Of a stretch of 64,000 nucleotides of DNA, positions 13,401-25,525 are shown piece by piece. A program made the position numbers and the translations under genes. The notes under the pieces are model-generated. The model was not told the DNA's origin. It saw only the letters and a list, made by a program, of their open reading frames with translations, and did no database searches. Numbering within the stretch: the stretch's first letter is position 1; each line of letters opens with the position of its first letter. The stretch comes from Oxyruncus cristatus (lineage: Eukaryota; Chordata; Aves; Passeriformes; Cotingidae): contig VXAY01007421.1 of assembly GCA_013399855.1 (NCBI GenBank), positions 49,557 to 113,556 of the forward strand, given 5' to 3'.

Positions 13401-16400
13401 AATAAAGTGAGTTACTGTATGCAGTCTACTCAACGTACTTTATCACTTGTGCATGTGTCGAGTGGTGATAATTTCAAAACACATTGTACTCAAGTCTTCT
13501 GTTAAAGATAAGGAACAATTACAAAAATGACACACAATGTGAAAGAGAACTATCTTACATTGTGGTAGGCCAAGAAAAGCAGAATATGTATGACTAATAG
13601 ATGTTTTAGACAGTGATAGAGATTAAAATAAACACCTGTAAGCACAGAAACATCTGGAGGAGAAAGAGATATGAGCCAAATAGATTAACAGAAGGAAACT
13701 AAGAAAGGAAATACTGCAGCAAGTTTGTAGTCTAAGACACAACTCCTTCAAATTTTTCTGACAAAGTTTCCACAAAAAATCCAATTGCTGGTACGTAAAA
13801 CGAGATGAAAGCAGCTGAAAACCCACACTACTGATTTGTCTAAACTGATATGTCTCAATTCTGCTGTTCAATAAATTTCAGGACTTACATAGCTATCAAA
13901 AATTATCTTATCACCATACATTTATTTTCCATTATGGACATGCAGACATGTCAGACTTATTTGACCTGATAAGGCCATTCACTGTCTTAATGAAGCCTTT
14001 TATTGTGAGGTCTATGAGGTTCTGCAGCAACCTAATCACACTTTTCTCATCAGCAAACTGTTGCATTTAATCACCCTGTAACTTATACCAGAAAGAAGAA
14101 CAGAGTTACCTTTGAATTAAAGAAAATTATGGTTGAAAAGGGATGTCACAAGAGAGAACAGAACGAGACCATTATATAGCCATTACCCAAGATTGCAGAG
14201 AGACTTATTTTTTTGAAAATAATAGCAGTCAACCAGATCTTACTCTGTCACATGGAGTAGATCATCTGTACTCAGAAGTTCAAGCAACAGACTTAGGGAA
14301 AACATCTCATCAAATTGGTTTACTTCTGGGAAGGAGATAAAACTAGTCACAGCCTTTCATGACCTGGTCCTTCTATTTTCTTTGCTGTAACAAGAACAAA
14401 AAATTATCTGCCCATACATTTTTGCAAGATTATTCTGAAGTCCTTTCTTTTAATCTCCATTTAATAGACTTTATGCCTTTTAAAGAAGACCACTTTGTGG
14501 AAAAATACATTATGGTATATTAAAGTCTGAAGAGGAGCTGATCCATTTGTTTTTCTGAGACCTAATGTCCTGTCTTTGTCAGAAATGAAAGAGGAACCAG
14601 AAGATAATTTAGAGCCTTAGACTACAAACAGAAAAATAAAGTACATAGATAGTGAATGTACTTAAAAAACTCTCCTCAGAGAGTATACCTAAGGTAAATT
14701 ATGTGTGTGAAAATCATTTTCTATGCTTGATCATTTCAACGTATCCTTTTGATTACAAACGTGAAGAAAAGAATTTCTTGTTTCCAGAAAATCTCATTTA
14801 TTCCCCTGTGTTCCAAACTGAAATATTATTCATTGTCTGCTCTATGAAGTTTCCACTTTATTTTTTTAATGGGAATCAAAGCATCAACTCAATAAATTAA
14901 AATCTGACTTTCTCCATTTAAGCTTTCTATTTAACAAGTTACATTATTGAAATAAAAAAAGCTACATAGTGAAGAGAAAAATTAAGTTCTATATGTAAGA
15001 ATACAATTTTCTTTTCTATATATATTTTTTTTTTTTAAAAAAAGGCATTTAATTAAATAATTTTTTGGTAAAAATTTTGCATTATGAAAATGTTCTTTCG
15101 ATTTAAACAATATATAATCCTACAAGTGAAATGCCTTATCACCACTACATCAAAGATTCTATGCATACTTGGAGGTTATATTTTACACTGTTTAAACATC
15201 AACCTTAAAATCTTTTAGATTTTCAAATTCCAAAGCGAGATTTGGAATCTGCTTTAACTGCATCCTTTGCTAGTAAGGTGAAATGTTACTGAAAATACGT
15301 TAAAAAGATATAAATCATAAAACAAATGAAGGCTTTGCTATGCACGTGCTTATGTACAAATATAACTTAATTAGTAAAGTTATGGTTCAGACTAATAGTC
15401 TGAACATGGATGAAATTTCTGCAGAACCAAATTGAAGGAATGCATATTATCAACAGATGACAATGATCTAGAAAAACAAAACTATTACAATCCATTTTAT
15501 GAGAGAATAGCTACACCTAACCAGACCAAGAGTCCTTCTAGACAATATCCTCTAACGTGCACTGTCCATAAGCAGGTACTTGACAGAAGAAAGAACAGGA
15601 CAACCATAATTTAGACACTTAACAAGGCGAGCCTTTTCAAGTAACCTCCTAAAAATCCATCCATTTCTTTTCTCAGAGGATTTCTTTAGCCAGTATGGTT
15701 AAAGTTATAAATAAAATTAGGTTATAAAATAGCATCCAATTTTATTATGATTTGTGTGTACTAATTGCTAGGTTGCATGATCAGATACTTGTCTCCTCAC
15801 ATGACTGCACTAAAGTAAGAAAGGTAAGGAACACTGACAACATCTTGATTCACTACATAGCCTAGAACCTTTCTTTGCCTGCGCCACTCCTTGTCACTGC
15901 TGCCAATTTAGAGAAAGGAACACATAAAAAAAAAAAAAGAACTGTAAATCAGTCTTAATAAAGATGATACAATAGTGACTCTGCACATGGACCTGTAGAA
16001 AGATTGGGTCATTTAAATGCTCAGAATTAAAATGTTTCTTATTTGACTCTCTCTCCCAGGTTTGCCTTGACTTCATAGAGATTAGGCACTGTTCACATGA
16101 CCATATCAGGTGCCTTTGGGCTATTCTGTGGTCTCCTCCAACAGTCCACCTTATCCTTCCAGGACAAGACAGCTAGGATGAAACTGTCCCAAAGGTTGGA
16201 TTAACACACAGCTACTGGCTGGATCACTCAAAGTGATTCCTACCTTTCCCTCAGCTTTATGTGCTGTGACAGTCCAGCTTCTTGTTTGTATTTACATGCT
16301 GCTGCTGTGATGATGATTGAAATGCCAAACAGAAAGAGGCCAAGACATCTTCAATAGTGAAAGCTAATCTAAAAAACCAATTTCTAACATGAAAAAATCC

Positions 16401-16900
16401 TCATGAACAAGACACTATGTATTCCTCTGACTGGATAAGCTTTCTGATTTCTTTTGTCATCTCTAAATTGATGTAAATATGGCATAGTAAAAAAGTATTA
16501 AGATGTTACTGTGTTACGCAGTACTCTTCACACTGCATTATCATTGGTGAATAATTATTTTCAATTTCACAGAATTTTTGAATAGTGTGTGGGTTTGAGT
16601 TTGATTGATTGCCCAAAGTATTTTAACAAAATAACTACTTTGCTGATTAACTACCCAAAAAAACAGACAATAGTTGAAAAGTATAAATCTTTTAAATAAT
16701 ATAGATAGAATACCTCCAGCATTTATGGTACAGAGAGAGTAAAGCTCACCTTAATGAATTCCAAGCCTTCTCTTACTTCACCAATTAAAAATCAGAAGCA
16801 GTGTTTTACTTTTGAGTAACCCTTTGCAAAGTGAGCCGTTGTAGCTTGTCACGGTTTTACTTGTTCTAAACTAAACATGAATTTTTTCCCTTTTTTCCCT
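4477..16900. other. PDE4D: PDE4D intron, mostly unique AT-rich sequence, no gene seen
   Basis: I find no exon, RNA gene or clear transposon here. Simple features: a C-run at 7796-7810, an A-run at 9648-9664, T-runs at about 10,134-10,146 and 15,026-15,036, and short A-runs near 15,928. The longest open frames (for example 13,623-13,871 minus) have no family resemblance and the composition expected by chance. One regulatory-looking inverted repeat (9822-9855) is listed separately. Confidence 0.6.
9822..9855. promoter_or_regulatory. inverted pair of CRE-like sites
   Basis: TGACGTA at 9822-9828 and TACGTCA at 9849-9855 are perfect inverted copies separated by 20 bases of C/T-rich sequence. Each is a one-mismatch version of the palindromic cAMP response element TGACGTCA, the binding site of CREB/ATF factors. 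The pair sits in a locally GC-richer stretch (about 9,780-9,880) of an otherwise AT-rich PDE4D intron. Binding is inferred, not shown. Confidence 0.4.
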
Positions 16901-17327
16901 GCCTCACAGTGATCGAATGAGCAGTTTGGTTTTGTCTTGGGCAGTTGTGGTCACACAAAAGAAGTGGCCAAGAGGTTAACATTCCAAGTTAATAGTTGGG
17001 GAGGGGGAAGAGGTCTCAGTTTTTGGTGGCTGCGTGGGAGTGAAGTGTGTGTGGCAGAGCTGGGAAGCGGCTTGGTGCTGAGGCTAGCTGTCTAGTTTGC
17101 CAGAACGGTTTTCTTTTCTGCCCCCACCTGCCCCCCACACCCCGTCCCGCCTACGTGGATTTTGCTTGGATTTCATTGGAGAGGAACTTTTTAGGAAGAG
17201 AGAGGAAGAACTACTTTTGTTCTCCTTCCCGCGGTTCCTGTGTCTTTGGCAGCTGTTTTTGGTCACTTCAATGAGGACAATGGAGGTCGTGGGCCAGCCG
17301 TAAACAACGTGAGGTTTTTTTTTTCCT

Positions 17328-17397
17328 NNNNNNNNNNNNNNNNNNNNNNNNNNNNNNNNNNNNNNNNNNNNNNNNNNNNNNNNNNNNNNNNNNNNNN
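17328..17397. other. assembly gap (70 N)
   Basis: Seventy undetermined bases directly follow a T-run (17,314-17,325). Open frames that cross it (minus, 17,084-17,501) are meaningless. Confidence 1.
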
Positions 17398-17440
17398 TGA
17401 CCAAGAGTGAGCACGGCAGGTTCTGCACCTTCAGCGATCC

Positions 17441-17461
17441 AACAGCGCCCCCTGCTGACTG
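17441..17461 (-). promoter_or_regulatory. near-consensus CTCF binding motif
   Basis: The minus strand reads TCAGCAGGGGGCGCTG (complement of 17,443-17,458), matching 14 of 15 core positions of the CTCF consensus CCASYAGRKGGCRSY as I know it. CTCF sites anchor chromatin loops and insulate promoters. This one lies between the PDE4D4 promoter and the PDE4D7-type exon. Just to the left, overlapping it, TTCAGC (17,430-17,435) and ACAGCGCC (17,442-17,449) resemble the two halves of an RE1/REST element, with a one-base-short spacing and mismatches. Confidence 0.65.
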
Positions 17462-18214
17462 TGGTTAGAATTGCACCTAAGGCACAAACAGAACTGTTCA
17501 TTGAAAGGGATTTTTGGGTATAGGGTTATTGTTCGGTTGGGGTTTTGTTTTGTGTTCTTTTGTTGTTCTGCCAATACACATATATCCTTTAATAAAGGGC
17601 TGTTATTTTCTTTTTCTCCACATTTTCTCAATTGGAGTGTCTTAATTTTGGATTTACAATTGCTTAGAGGGAGGAGTTTTGGTCTTCCTTATAACTCATC
17701 CTCCTTAGCAAAACACTTCTGTCTCATTAAACTGAGACAAGCTGTAAACTTTAGAACCAATAACTATCAAAGTATATGACTGTTCAACAGGCCAAGAAGA
17801 CTTATCAGGAGAAATCATTTAAAATCATTTAGCAAATGAGCAGTCTCTTTAACCTATAATTAAATAAACTATAGAACAAGAAAACAGTTTCCCCTACTCT
17901 GTGTAACACAAAGAAAATTGTGTTAATGCAAAAACAGAGAACAGAGTGGAGTTACATTAAAAAATCCTCAATTTTAATGGAATGCATACAGGAATTTAAT
18001 AAAAATTTAATATTAAAATAATATTTTAATCATAAAAATACTTCATAATCAGTCATTGAGTCAGCCATTATGGACAAACTGTGGTTAAGGGCTTAGAAAC
18101 AATAGTAGGCCACCAAATTGGCAGAAAGGGGAACCTCTGATAGAGATAAAATGGTGAAGTACAGGAGGTGGAAGAAGAAACACATTTCCAAGGAGAATAG
18201 CTGAAGGCTTTTCA
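17462..18214. other. PDE4D: intron, no gene seen
   Basis: AT-rich sequence with a G/T-rich stretch at 17,535-17,570. No repeat family or exon is recognised. Confidence 0.5.
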
Positions 18215-19235
18215 GGAACAGCATCAGTAAAGTCAAAGCTCAACTGGAGATGAATCTGGCAACGGAGAAGGGAAACAAAAAGGTACCTTAGAGGTAAGAA
18301 GAAAAAGGAAAATGTGAGCCTGCTGCTGATGGAGTAGGCAACCAAGTGACGAAAGATATGGAAAATCATTAAGTATCCAAACCCTTCTTCACCTAATTTT
18401 ACTGGCAAGGTCTGCTCTTACACCTCTCAGGTCACTTTGTCCAGAAGGGAAGTTTGGAGAAGTAAAAGGTATCATCCACTGTGGGGAAAGATCAAGTTAG
18501 ATTAAATGCCTGGGACCACATAGGATGCATCCAACTCTGCTGGTAAAGCTAGTCAAGGTCATTGTGTGGCCATGTTCTATTTATTGCCTTTGAAAAGTTG
18601 TGATAATCAGAAGAGGTTTCCAGTGGCCTAAAATGGTCTGAGGGCACGAATGTCTTTAAAATGTAGAGGAAGGAGAACTGAGGAACTGCAAGCTGCTCCA
18701 ACCTCATCCTAGATCCTGAGAAGATTACTGGGCAAGGTCTCTCGGAAGTAATTTCTAAGCATATTAAAGATAATAGAAACTGGGAAGAGTCAGCATGAAT
18801 TTATCAAGGACAAATCATATGTAATGAATTTAATTCCCTTTCACGAAGAAATTCCTGGCTCTGTAGAAGACCAGAGCAGTAGCAGCAAGGTTTTTGACAG
18901 ACTTTCACTGAAACCTTATAGTTAAGCTGGAGAGATATGGACTAGATGAGTGGACTACAAGGCCAGCAATAAACTGGTTGGATAATCAGGAACAACAGGT
19001 AGTGGGCAAGTGGTTTCAAATGTGAGCAGCAGCTAGGTAAGAACAGAGTTCCCTAGAAGTTAATACTGGAGCCAAGACTGATTAACACCAACAACTGGAT
19101 AGTAAGATGTAATATTCCCGTAGCGAATTTGTAGATGACATCAAAATGGTGGGAGCAGTTGATGTTTTTTCGAGGGCTACCATACACAGCACCTTGGCAA
19201 GCTGAAGGAATGGCATGAAAGGAGAAAAAACCCCA
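18215..19235 (+). mobile_element. decayed CR1 LINE fragment, reverse-transcriptase region
   Basis: Broken plus-strand frames keep the CR1 ORF2 order. A block like QLEMNLA..KGNKK lies near 18,240-18,285 (the region before RT). Pieces follow that resemble the RT palm and the lead-up to the catalytic motif: SEVISKHIKDN near 18,745-18,780, then an R-x-M-D block and a fragment ending near FVDDIKMVGAV at about 19,120-19,160. Many stops and frameshifts show an old, 5'- and 3'-truncated copy. No flanking duplication is visible, as is usual for CR1. Confidence 0.65.
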
Positions 19236-22200
19236 ACCAACAAAGAAAAAAAACAAAAACCAACCAATCAAACAAAAACATACAGCTGAGACTATTACCT
19301 GCTTTTAGTTAGCTTTTGATAAATTCATCTCAAAGTTTATCTGGTAATTATATAACCCTGCAGTCAAAGAGGGGTATATCATGTTTTAGATTTTTTCAGA
19401 TATTATCTATTGACTGAAAGTAACTGTTTCAAAATGGCTATCTTAAACAGCAGTTGTCTATTTTTTCTTAAATTAGAAAACAGATGCACATACATGCTAT
19501 TCATCCACAGTTCACAGTAACATCTCTTTCCAGCCTATGTTATGTAAATGATTAAGTCAAATTGAAAAATTGGAAATTTTACTACCATTGAATAAAACAG
19601 TAGCATTTGATCAAAATTCCAATTTTTCAAAAGGATTTCAGAATAGCTAATGCTGGAGTGGACACAGTACCTGCTGTTCCTATCCTCCAGGTCCTCTACC
19701 TGTTCATCAGATCTAAATCATTCACTTCATGCTAGAGCTAGACAGAAGTTAAAATTATCCTTTTCTTTGGAAGATGAGGGGTTGGAGCTCAGTGCGACAT
19801 CTCAAGTTATCCACAGGTACTAAGAAATGCTGTCATACAAGTGTTCTGGTATAGGGCCTGCCACTTTCACAGCTTCCTTACCTCTCTACAGCACCTAGTC
19901 AATGCAAGTCTTGACCAACAGAATTATTTTTATATTGTTCTCCAAAATTATTCTGGATTACTTATAGCAACATAGAAATTGTTGACACTGGTCACCAGAA
20001 CAGAAGACTCTCTTAAAAGCCAACTTGGCTGCCACAAAACATTAAGGCTTCTAGCATCCACTTAACCTCACAAATCCTCACTAATTTTTCCCACTGCCAA
20101 ATGTGTGCTTAAATGTTGACTCAATTTTGCTTTCCACAGTAGTTAAATATGGTTTGCTTTGTGACAGATACTGCAGTCAGATAGATGTGACTGAGTGGTT
20201 AAGACAGAAACACAGGTTCAGTGTGAGTTTGGATGCATAACATGCATCATGCTTAATTCCTACTACTAACAATTTAAAACCTTCCAAGACCTGATCAGTA
20301 AAATTATCATTGACACATTATGTTTAGTTTTAAAGGTTGAGATAAACTTGAGGCATACTTTTTTCTCAAGATCTATCCTGAGCTTTCTAATAGGTAGCAT
20401 AAGGTAGACACAAAACCAAGAGTCAAAACCTCTTGAATTCTCTTCATAGTTTGATTACAAATTTGTTCTGTAGCCTTGGCCAGTTGAATCACCCCTTTAT
20501 GTGAAGGTGTTCCTATGCATAAAATGAAAATAGCACTGCTTTTTCACTAACTGATCCCCCAAAGGTATTGTGAGGATTTTCTCATGTTCATAATACTTCT
20601 AAAATTACAAAAATGTGCAATAAAAGTACTAAGAATATTGTGCGGTTTTTCATTATTCTTAAGTGGCAGGTGAGACAGGAAACACAGCTGCTGTTGAAAA
20701 GAGCCTAGACCTATGAGAAGCTTCCTGAGAAGAGTTACAGCTTTGAGGCCCAACATTGTAATTTTGAATTTAAAAATAAATGAAATAGAAAATTTTCTGG
20801 TTTTTTTCTTTCTCTCTCTTTCAGAACTACGTAAACCATTTTCACTACATACACTAACCTACTGAGTTGCAAATAAATAAACCTGAAGAGCAGCTTTTCC
20901 TAGCTTTTATTTTTATTGCTAAGGCTAAGGTCAAATCTTGCTTTCATGACCTCTCTCTAACACTCATTTCCTTAAGAAAATAATCCAAATTTAGAATCCT
21001 AACCATTGTTTTAAAAATACTTTGTTGGTATAGTAGGTGAATAACTGCAAAATTAGGGCTCAAGTTTTACACATTTCAATAGTCTAACATATAAAAAAGA
21101 TTTTCTTGCCCTGGTTACAGAAGACAAAATCTAGTCTTTGAGGTATTACTTTGAAAGGGGAAAAGACAATGAGCATGCAAGTGGTAGGCATTAAGACACA
21201 TCTAGTTTGAAACTAGATTCTCAGCCTATAGTGCCATAGTATCAAAATTACAGTGACGATGCTAATAACAATTTGCTAATATTTTCTTTCAAAAACAGAT
21301 ATTAAAAAGTTTAAGTGCCTGGGGATAATTTTAAATGAAGTTTTTATCTGATTGATTCTTTAGTGGATAATAAAACACAAAAGTTTTAAGCAGCATAGTG
21401 ACTAACTAATCCATGTAATTTAAATTTAGAAAAAAAACATAAATTACCACAGAAGAAACATTATAAAAAAATACTTCAGAAATAAGCTGCCATGTAAATT
21501 GTTCTTGTAGCTCCCTAGAGTTTCATAAACACAGTAATATACACACTCTCAGTTGTACATAAGCAATACAAAAGCAATTTAAAATAGATTTTATGTTGTA
21601 CAATTATAATAATCTCTCCCAAATGATATTTGAGCAAAGATTAGGATAAATAGGAAGAAGAGACATTATATATACCAAATTACAGATAACTGAATGAAAC
21701 ATCACATTATATTTTGTTCTGAAAGTCTTTCTAAGCATAACTTTTTCCTTTCAAATTACACCCTTCTAATGAAATCTTCAAGTATTTGATATACTCTTAT
21801 ATTTCTGGAGTTTAGATGCAACGAACATGACATTTTCCATCATATTATATTCAGTCACATGTGTTAAGAGGACACAAGTATCACAGCAACAACTGAGATA
21901 GTCTTTTTTCACTGAAAAAGCCATTCTTTAAAAGGAAAACTGAAAATATGTCAGTTCCTGATACCCTGCTATACCACTAAGAATTAGATAGGTATACGAG
22001 CCATCACACTTCACAGTGTTCAACAAGTGTCATTTCCTGTCCCATCTTCTCCTAACCATCTCTTCTTCTGAGTTAGGCAATGCAGAAAGAGTTTCCAGAA
22101 CAAAGGTAACTGAAGAGGCTTTCGTCATATTTCACAGAGCTTTGGACAAATCAATACCATCATTACTCATAGTTTTCATTGACTATCTTAAGTCAATTCT

Positions 22201-25200
22201 TTGAAATAGCTATTGTAAAGGAGGTAAGATAAATACCTTAAATCTTCTGAAACAAATAAGTTTCGATTCATAACAATCCCCCACAATTTTAATACCAGCT
22301 GCTTTGGAGAAAAGCATTGTGCTGTCAATCCTTTCTTATTTGTGCATCCCACCTTAAATGCCATCATAGCTTTACCTACATCAAAACTCATGGTAAATTT
22401 AGTTACAGTTATTTGAGGGAAACTGGCCAAAGCATGTGTTCACGTGCACACCCCAAATAGCCAGGCTATCCGAGCTTACAATAAAATACCACATTTAATA
22501 TTCTATGTATACAGGATATATATATTCCTTATTAAATAACAGCAAAAATAAAGGAAGAATTAAAATATCAAAAGCAATTGTCTGCCTGTTTCTAATCTTT
22601 CCCATACAAGGTCTGGCAATTGTTACATTTCATAATTTTAATGGATGTTACCAGCTGCAGGCTCAGCCTACCAATCTGCAAGCACTTATGTTTATAGTAG
22701 CTTAGCATTTTTGCACGCGAAACTTCAGTAGGAGACATAAGTTCTTTATCTTAACAATGATCTTTATTATGATCTCAGTTTAGCTTGGATGAAAAAAAAA
22801 TCAGAATCTGACTCCCTGTATGCATGCAAAGAAATTAGAAGAGCGAAAGGAATGGCAAGACAATGTAATGTCCCCTTAATCAGAAGAGTAAGAGTTTATA
22901 AAGGGTGAAAGATTAAAAAGAAACCATTACTGAAAATATGCATTCTAGTTTTTCGTCTACTCTGGTGTTTGGGTTTTGTTTTGTTTTAAATATAAACCTT
23001 CTTTGAATTCCTCCACAAAGCTAACATACAACCAGAAACAATCCTGTGACATCAAAAAGATATAAATAGAGAGAAAAAAGGAGAGAACAGGAGAATGAAA
23101 AAGTGTGTTAGGACACATGCATGCAATATGCAACTGTCGTAGTTTTTAACTTTGTACATTTCAGTCATTTAAATCACAGCATAAGATGCTTTACAATGTT
23201 ATATTTGGAATCATTTAGGATATTCCCCCAAAAACAAACATTTGCAATTTGTTTTCAGCAGTGAAATTCTTCTGCTTTAGGAAGAGTTTCTATGACCCTA
23301 ATGCTTTCTACCTTTATTTACCCACTAAAGACAGAGAATCTTCACACCTACATTTTGATTTCCTTTTTTCAACTTCACATTTCAAAGGCAAGGAAGGTAA
23401 GCTGCATTTCCACAGACATAGTAGGACTGCTAAGTTTGTGTACTTCCATGCAGACAAGAAGCCAGATGAAAGGATAGCTTTCTTCAGCTGTTTGACTGGC
23501 ATTATAAACATGTATTTGGGAAATGCATAGCTGCTTGAGAGAGAGCTAACAAACGAAAAATGGCACTAAATATCCAGAGAAATTTAATTTCCTGAACAAT
23601 AATATTCCTGTAACACTGTCATTGCACTCTAGCTAAGAAACAATCATAAAGCTAAAGATTTTATATTACAAAGAAATATCAAAATTATGATTGCTTCTGC
23701 TGTTGTGTTCAGTTTTGGTCTGTGAGACTAAACAGCCTGGCAGCTCCATTCAACAATCTGTAGGTCTGCTGTTTCCCTGTTGTTCTCGGAATAAAACTTG
23801 TTTTGTCCAATTTCAAAAAACATTCCTACCAACCACACGAGTAAATGGCATAGACAGGATACAAAGTTATCTTCAATGCTGAGGAGAGATTCTTACCAAC
23901 AGAGAAGGCTTTCACAGAAGCAACCAGTCTCTGAGTATAGCGGATAGCCACCCAGAGTAACCAGCATGTTTTAGATTTGTTATTTATTTGAATAACCTTC
24001 AAACCGTCTTTCTCTAGTGTATTTGAATCCAGCCTAGAAAATAATGCAGTCTCCAGAAGTTTATAATCACTTATCTGTTATCATCAGTCAATGTTTCTCA
24101 TTCTGCTTTCTGAGTTTTCTGAGCTTCTATCACATCAGGAGCATACTTTTTTTTTCTTCCCAGTCAGTGTTACTAGAAGCATTGCGCCTATGTTTATTTT
24201 CCTTCCATATCTCAAAGCACTTTTCTCTCCAGACCCATGGATACAAAACAAAGAAATCAAGATTCCAATCTATCATCAAAAACTTTACGAAATTTCATTA
24301 TATTTACCTCTCTAAATAATACATTCATTTATAAACAATCTAAATGTTTACATGCTTTTATGGATGTAGTCAGTGTTTCTAAGAGCATCTTTCAGGAACT
24401 AGTCTCCTTTATTCCAAAAATAAAGATATCCAAATGGAAATAAGATATGGGAAGTGATATTAGATTTAACGTTAATATTAGCTACCTTTTTGATTATGAA
24501 CCCTAATGAATACCTATGGATTTCCTCATGTACTACAAGTCCTGCATTATTTTCATAACTATATAATTCAGAATACAGTATTCTCTCTGAACTTATGTTC
24601 AAAAATTCTTAAGTACTGCATTTCTGCTCTCACTGTGTTCATATTACCTTTTCTTTATATATTATCAGGTTACCAAAATGCTGCACTGCCTTCACCATTG
24701 AAAGCAACAATTTCATACTGAACAGTTCACATTTTGGAAAATAGGAACAAAAATTGGGATCTTATCAGAAATTTTAAGAACAGTAAATTTTACTCTAGAA
24801 AACATGTATGATAAAAGAATGTAATATGAATGATGGATGTATAATATCACAGATGTAATATGAAGAAACTATAATGGAAGCCATTATAACCACAAGTTCA
24901 AACCATTTACATTACTAATAATGGAGATTTACAAGAGCAGGCTAAATCCTCTCAAGATTCCTTGAAACTAGTTTTGAAACTGCATCATTTAAAAAGAAAA
25001 ATCTGTGTCTAAAGAAGCTCCTATATTCATCATCATCATCAGGTTAATCATGCCTCCAGAAGCTTTCTTTCAGAACATAAAATAGTAATAATGTTCAGAG
25101 AAAGTATTTTCTAGGGTTTGTTTTACTAGACATGACCAAGAAGTTTACAAGTCAGGCACAAATTTATGTATATTTTATTCTTCTTTTTCATTTAGGGGAT

Positions 25201-25296
25201 TTTAAAAAGGAATACACTTCAGTCCTAGAAGCAGCATCTGATGTCCTGCACCTGCCGTTGGAAATGTTGAATCAAGAACAAGTTACTGTATCTTAC
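19236..25296. other. PDE4D: PDE4D intron, no gene seen
   Basis: AT-rich sequence without a recognisable exon or transposon. Two overlapping plus-strand ORFs of 93 and 61 aa near 23,249-23,530 show no family resemblance and are treated as chance. An ATC triplet run is at about 25,028-25,040. Confidence 0.55.
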
Positions 25297-25525
25297 CTGC
25301 TGGACTCTGCAGCTGTAACAGCAATCAGTGGAGGTATCCTCAGTGGAAGAGTCGTGGGTCTTAGGATAGTCTCAGTGTCATTCTTTTTATCCCAATATGC
25401 CTGTTCTAACTGCCTGAAAGCTAGGGGGGGAAGCTGGATGTTACAGGACAATAATCTCCGCACAACATAGGGCTCCATTCCTTGGGGAGAGTCCTCATCC
25501 TCAGTGTTGTGGTGCAGAGCTTCTT
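25297..25525 (-). CDS. PDE4D: PDE4D, internal 5' coding exon of the PDE4D7-type isoform
   Basis: This exon encodes the isoform-specific N-terminal segment of PDE4D7. On the minus strand a pyrimidine-rich tract and TTTCAG acceptor are followed by 229 coding bases and a consensus donor, AG|GTAAGA. The frame enters with two bases of a split codon and leaves with two, so the next exon supplies one base, as needed to join the common FDVDNG exon. The peptide contains HNTEDEDSPQG, then MEPYVVRRLLSCNIQLPP, LAFRQLEQA, a variable middle, and LPLRIPPLIAVTAAESS. These blocks align in order with mammalian PDE4D7. The variable segment is YWDKKNDTETILRP here. The first PDE4D7 exon (start codon) should lie further right and was not found; the in-frame ATG at 25,478 could be an alternative start. 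Confidence 0.94.

Larger units (their letters stand above)
16950..17480. promoter_or_regulatory. GC-richer patch interrupted by an assembly gap; candidate regulatory region
   Basis: GC content and CpG frequency rise over about 500 bases inside an AT-rich intron (CpGs near 17,033, 17,105, 17,145, 17,153, 17,230, 17,289, 17,308, 17,414, 17,435, 17,446). C-rich tracts occur at 17,120-17,150. A 70-base N gap sits inside. I see no convincing coding exon on either strand. It could be an intronic enhancer, insulator or minor promoter; the CTCF-like motif at its right end favours a regulatory role. Confidence 0.45.

Noticed and set aside
23249..23530. 93-aa plus ORF in the PDE4D intron
   Set aside because: No conserved motif, no splice or start context, and composition as expected by chance.
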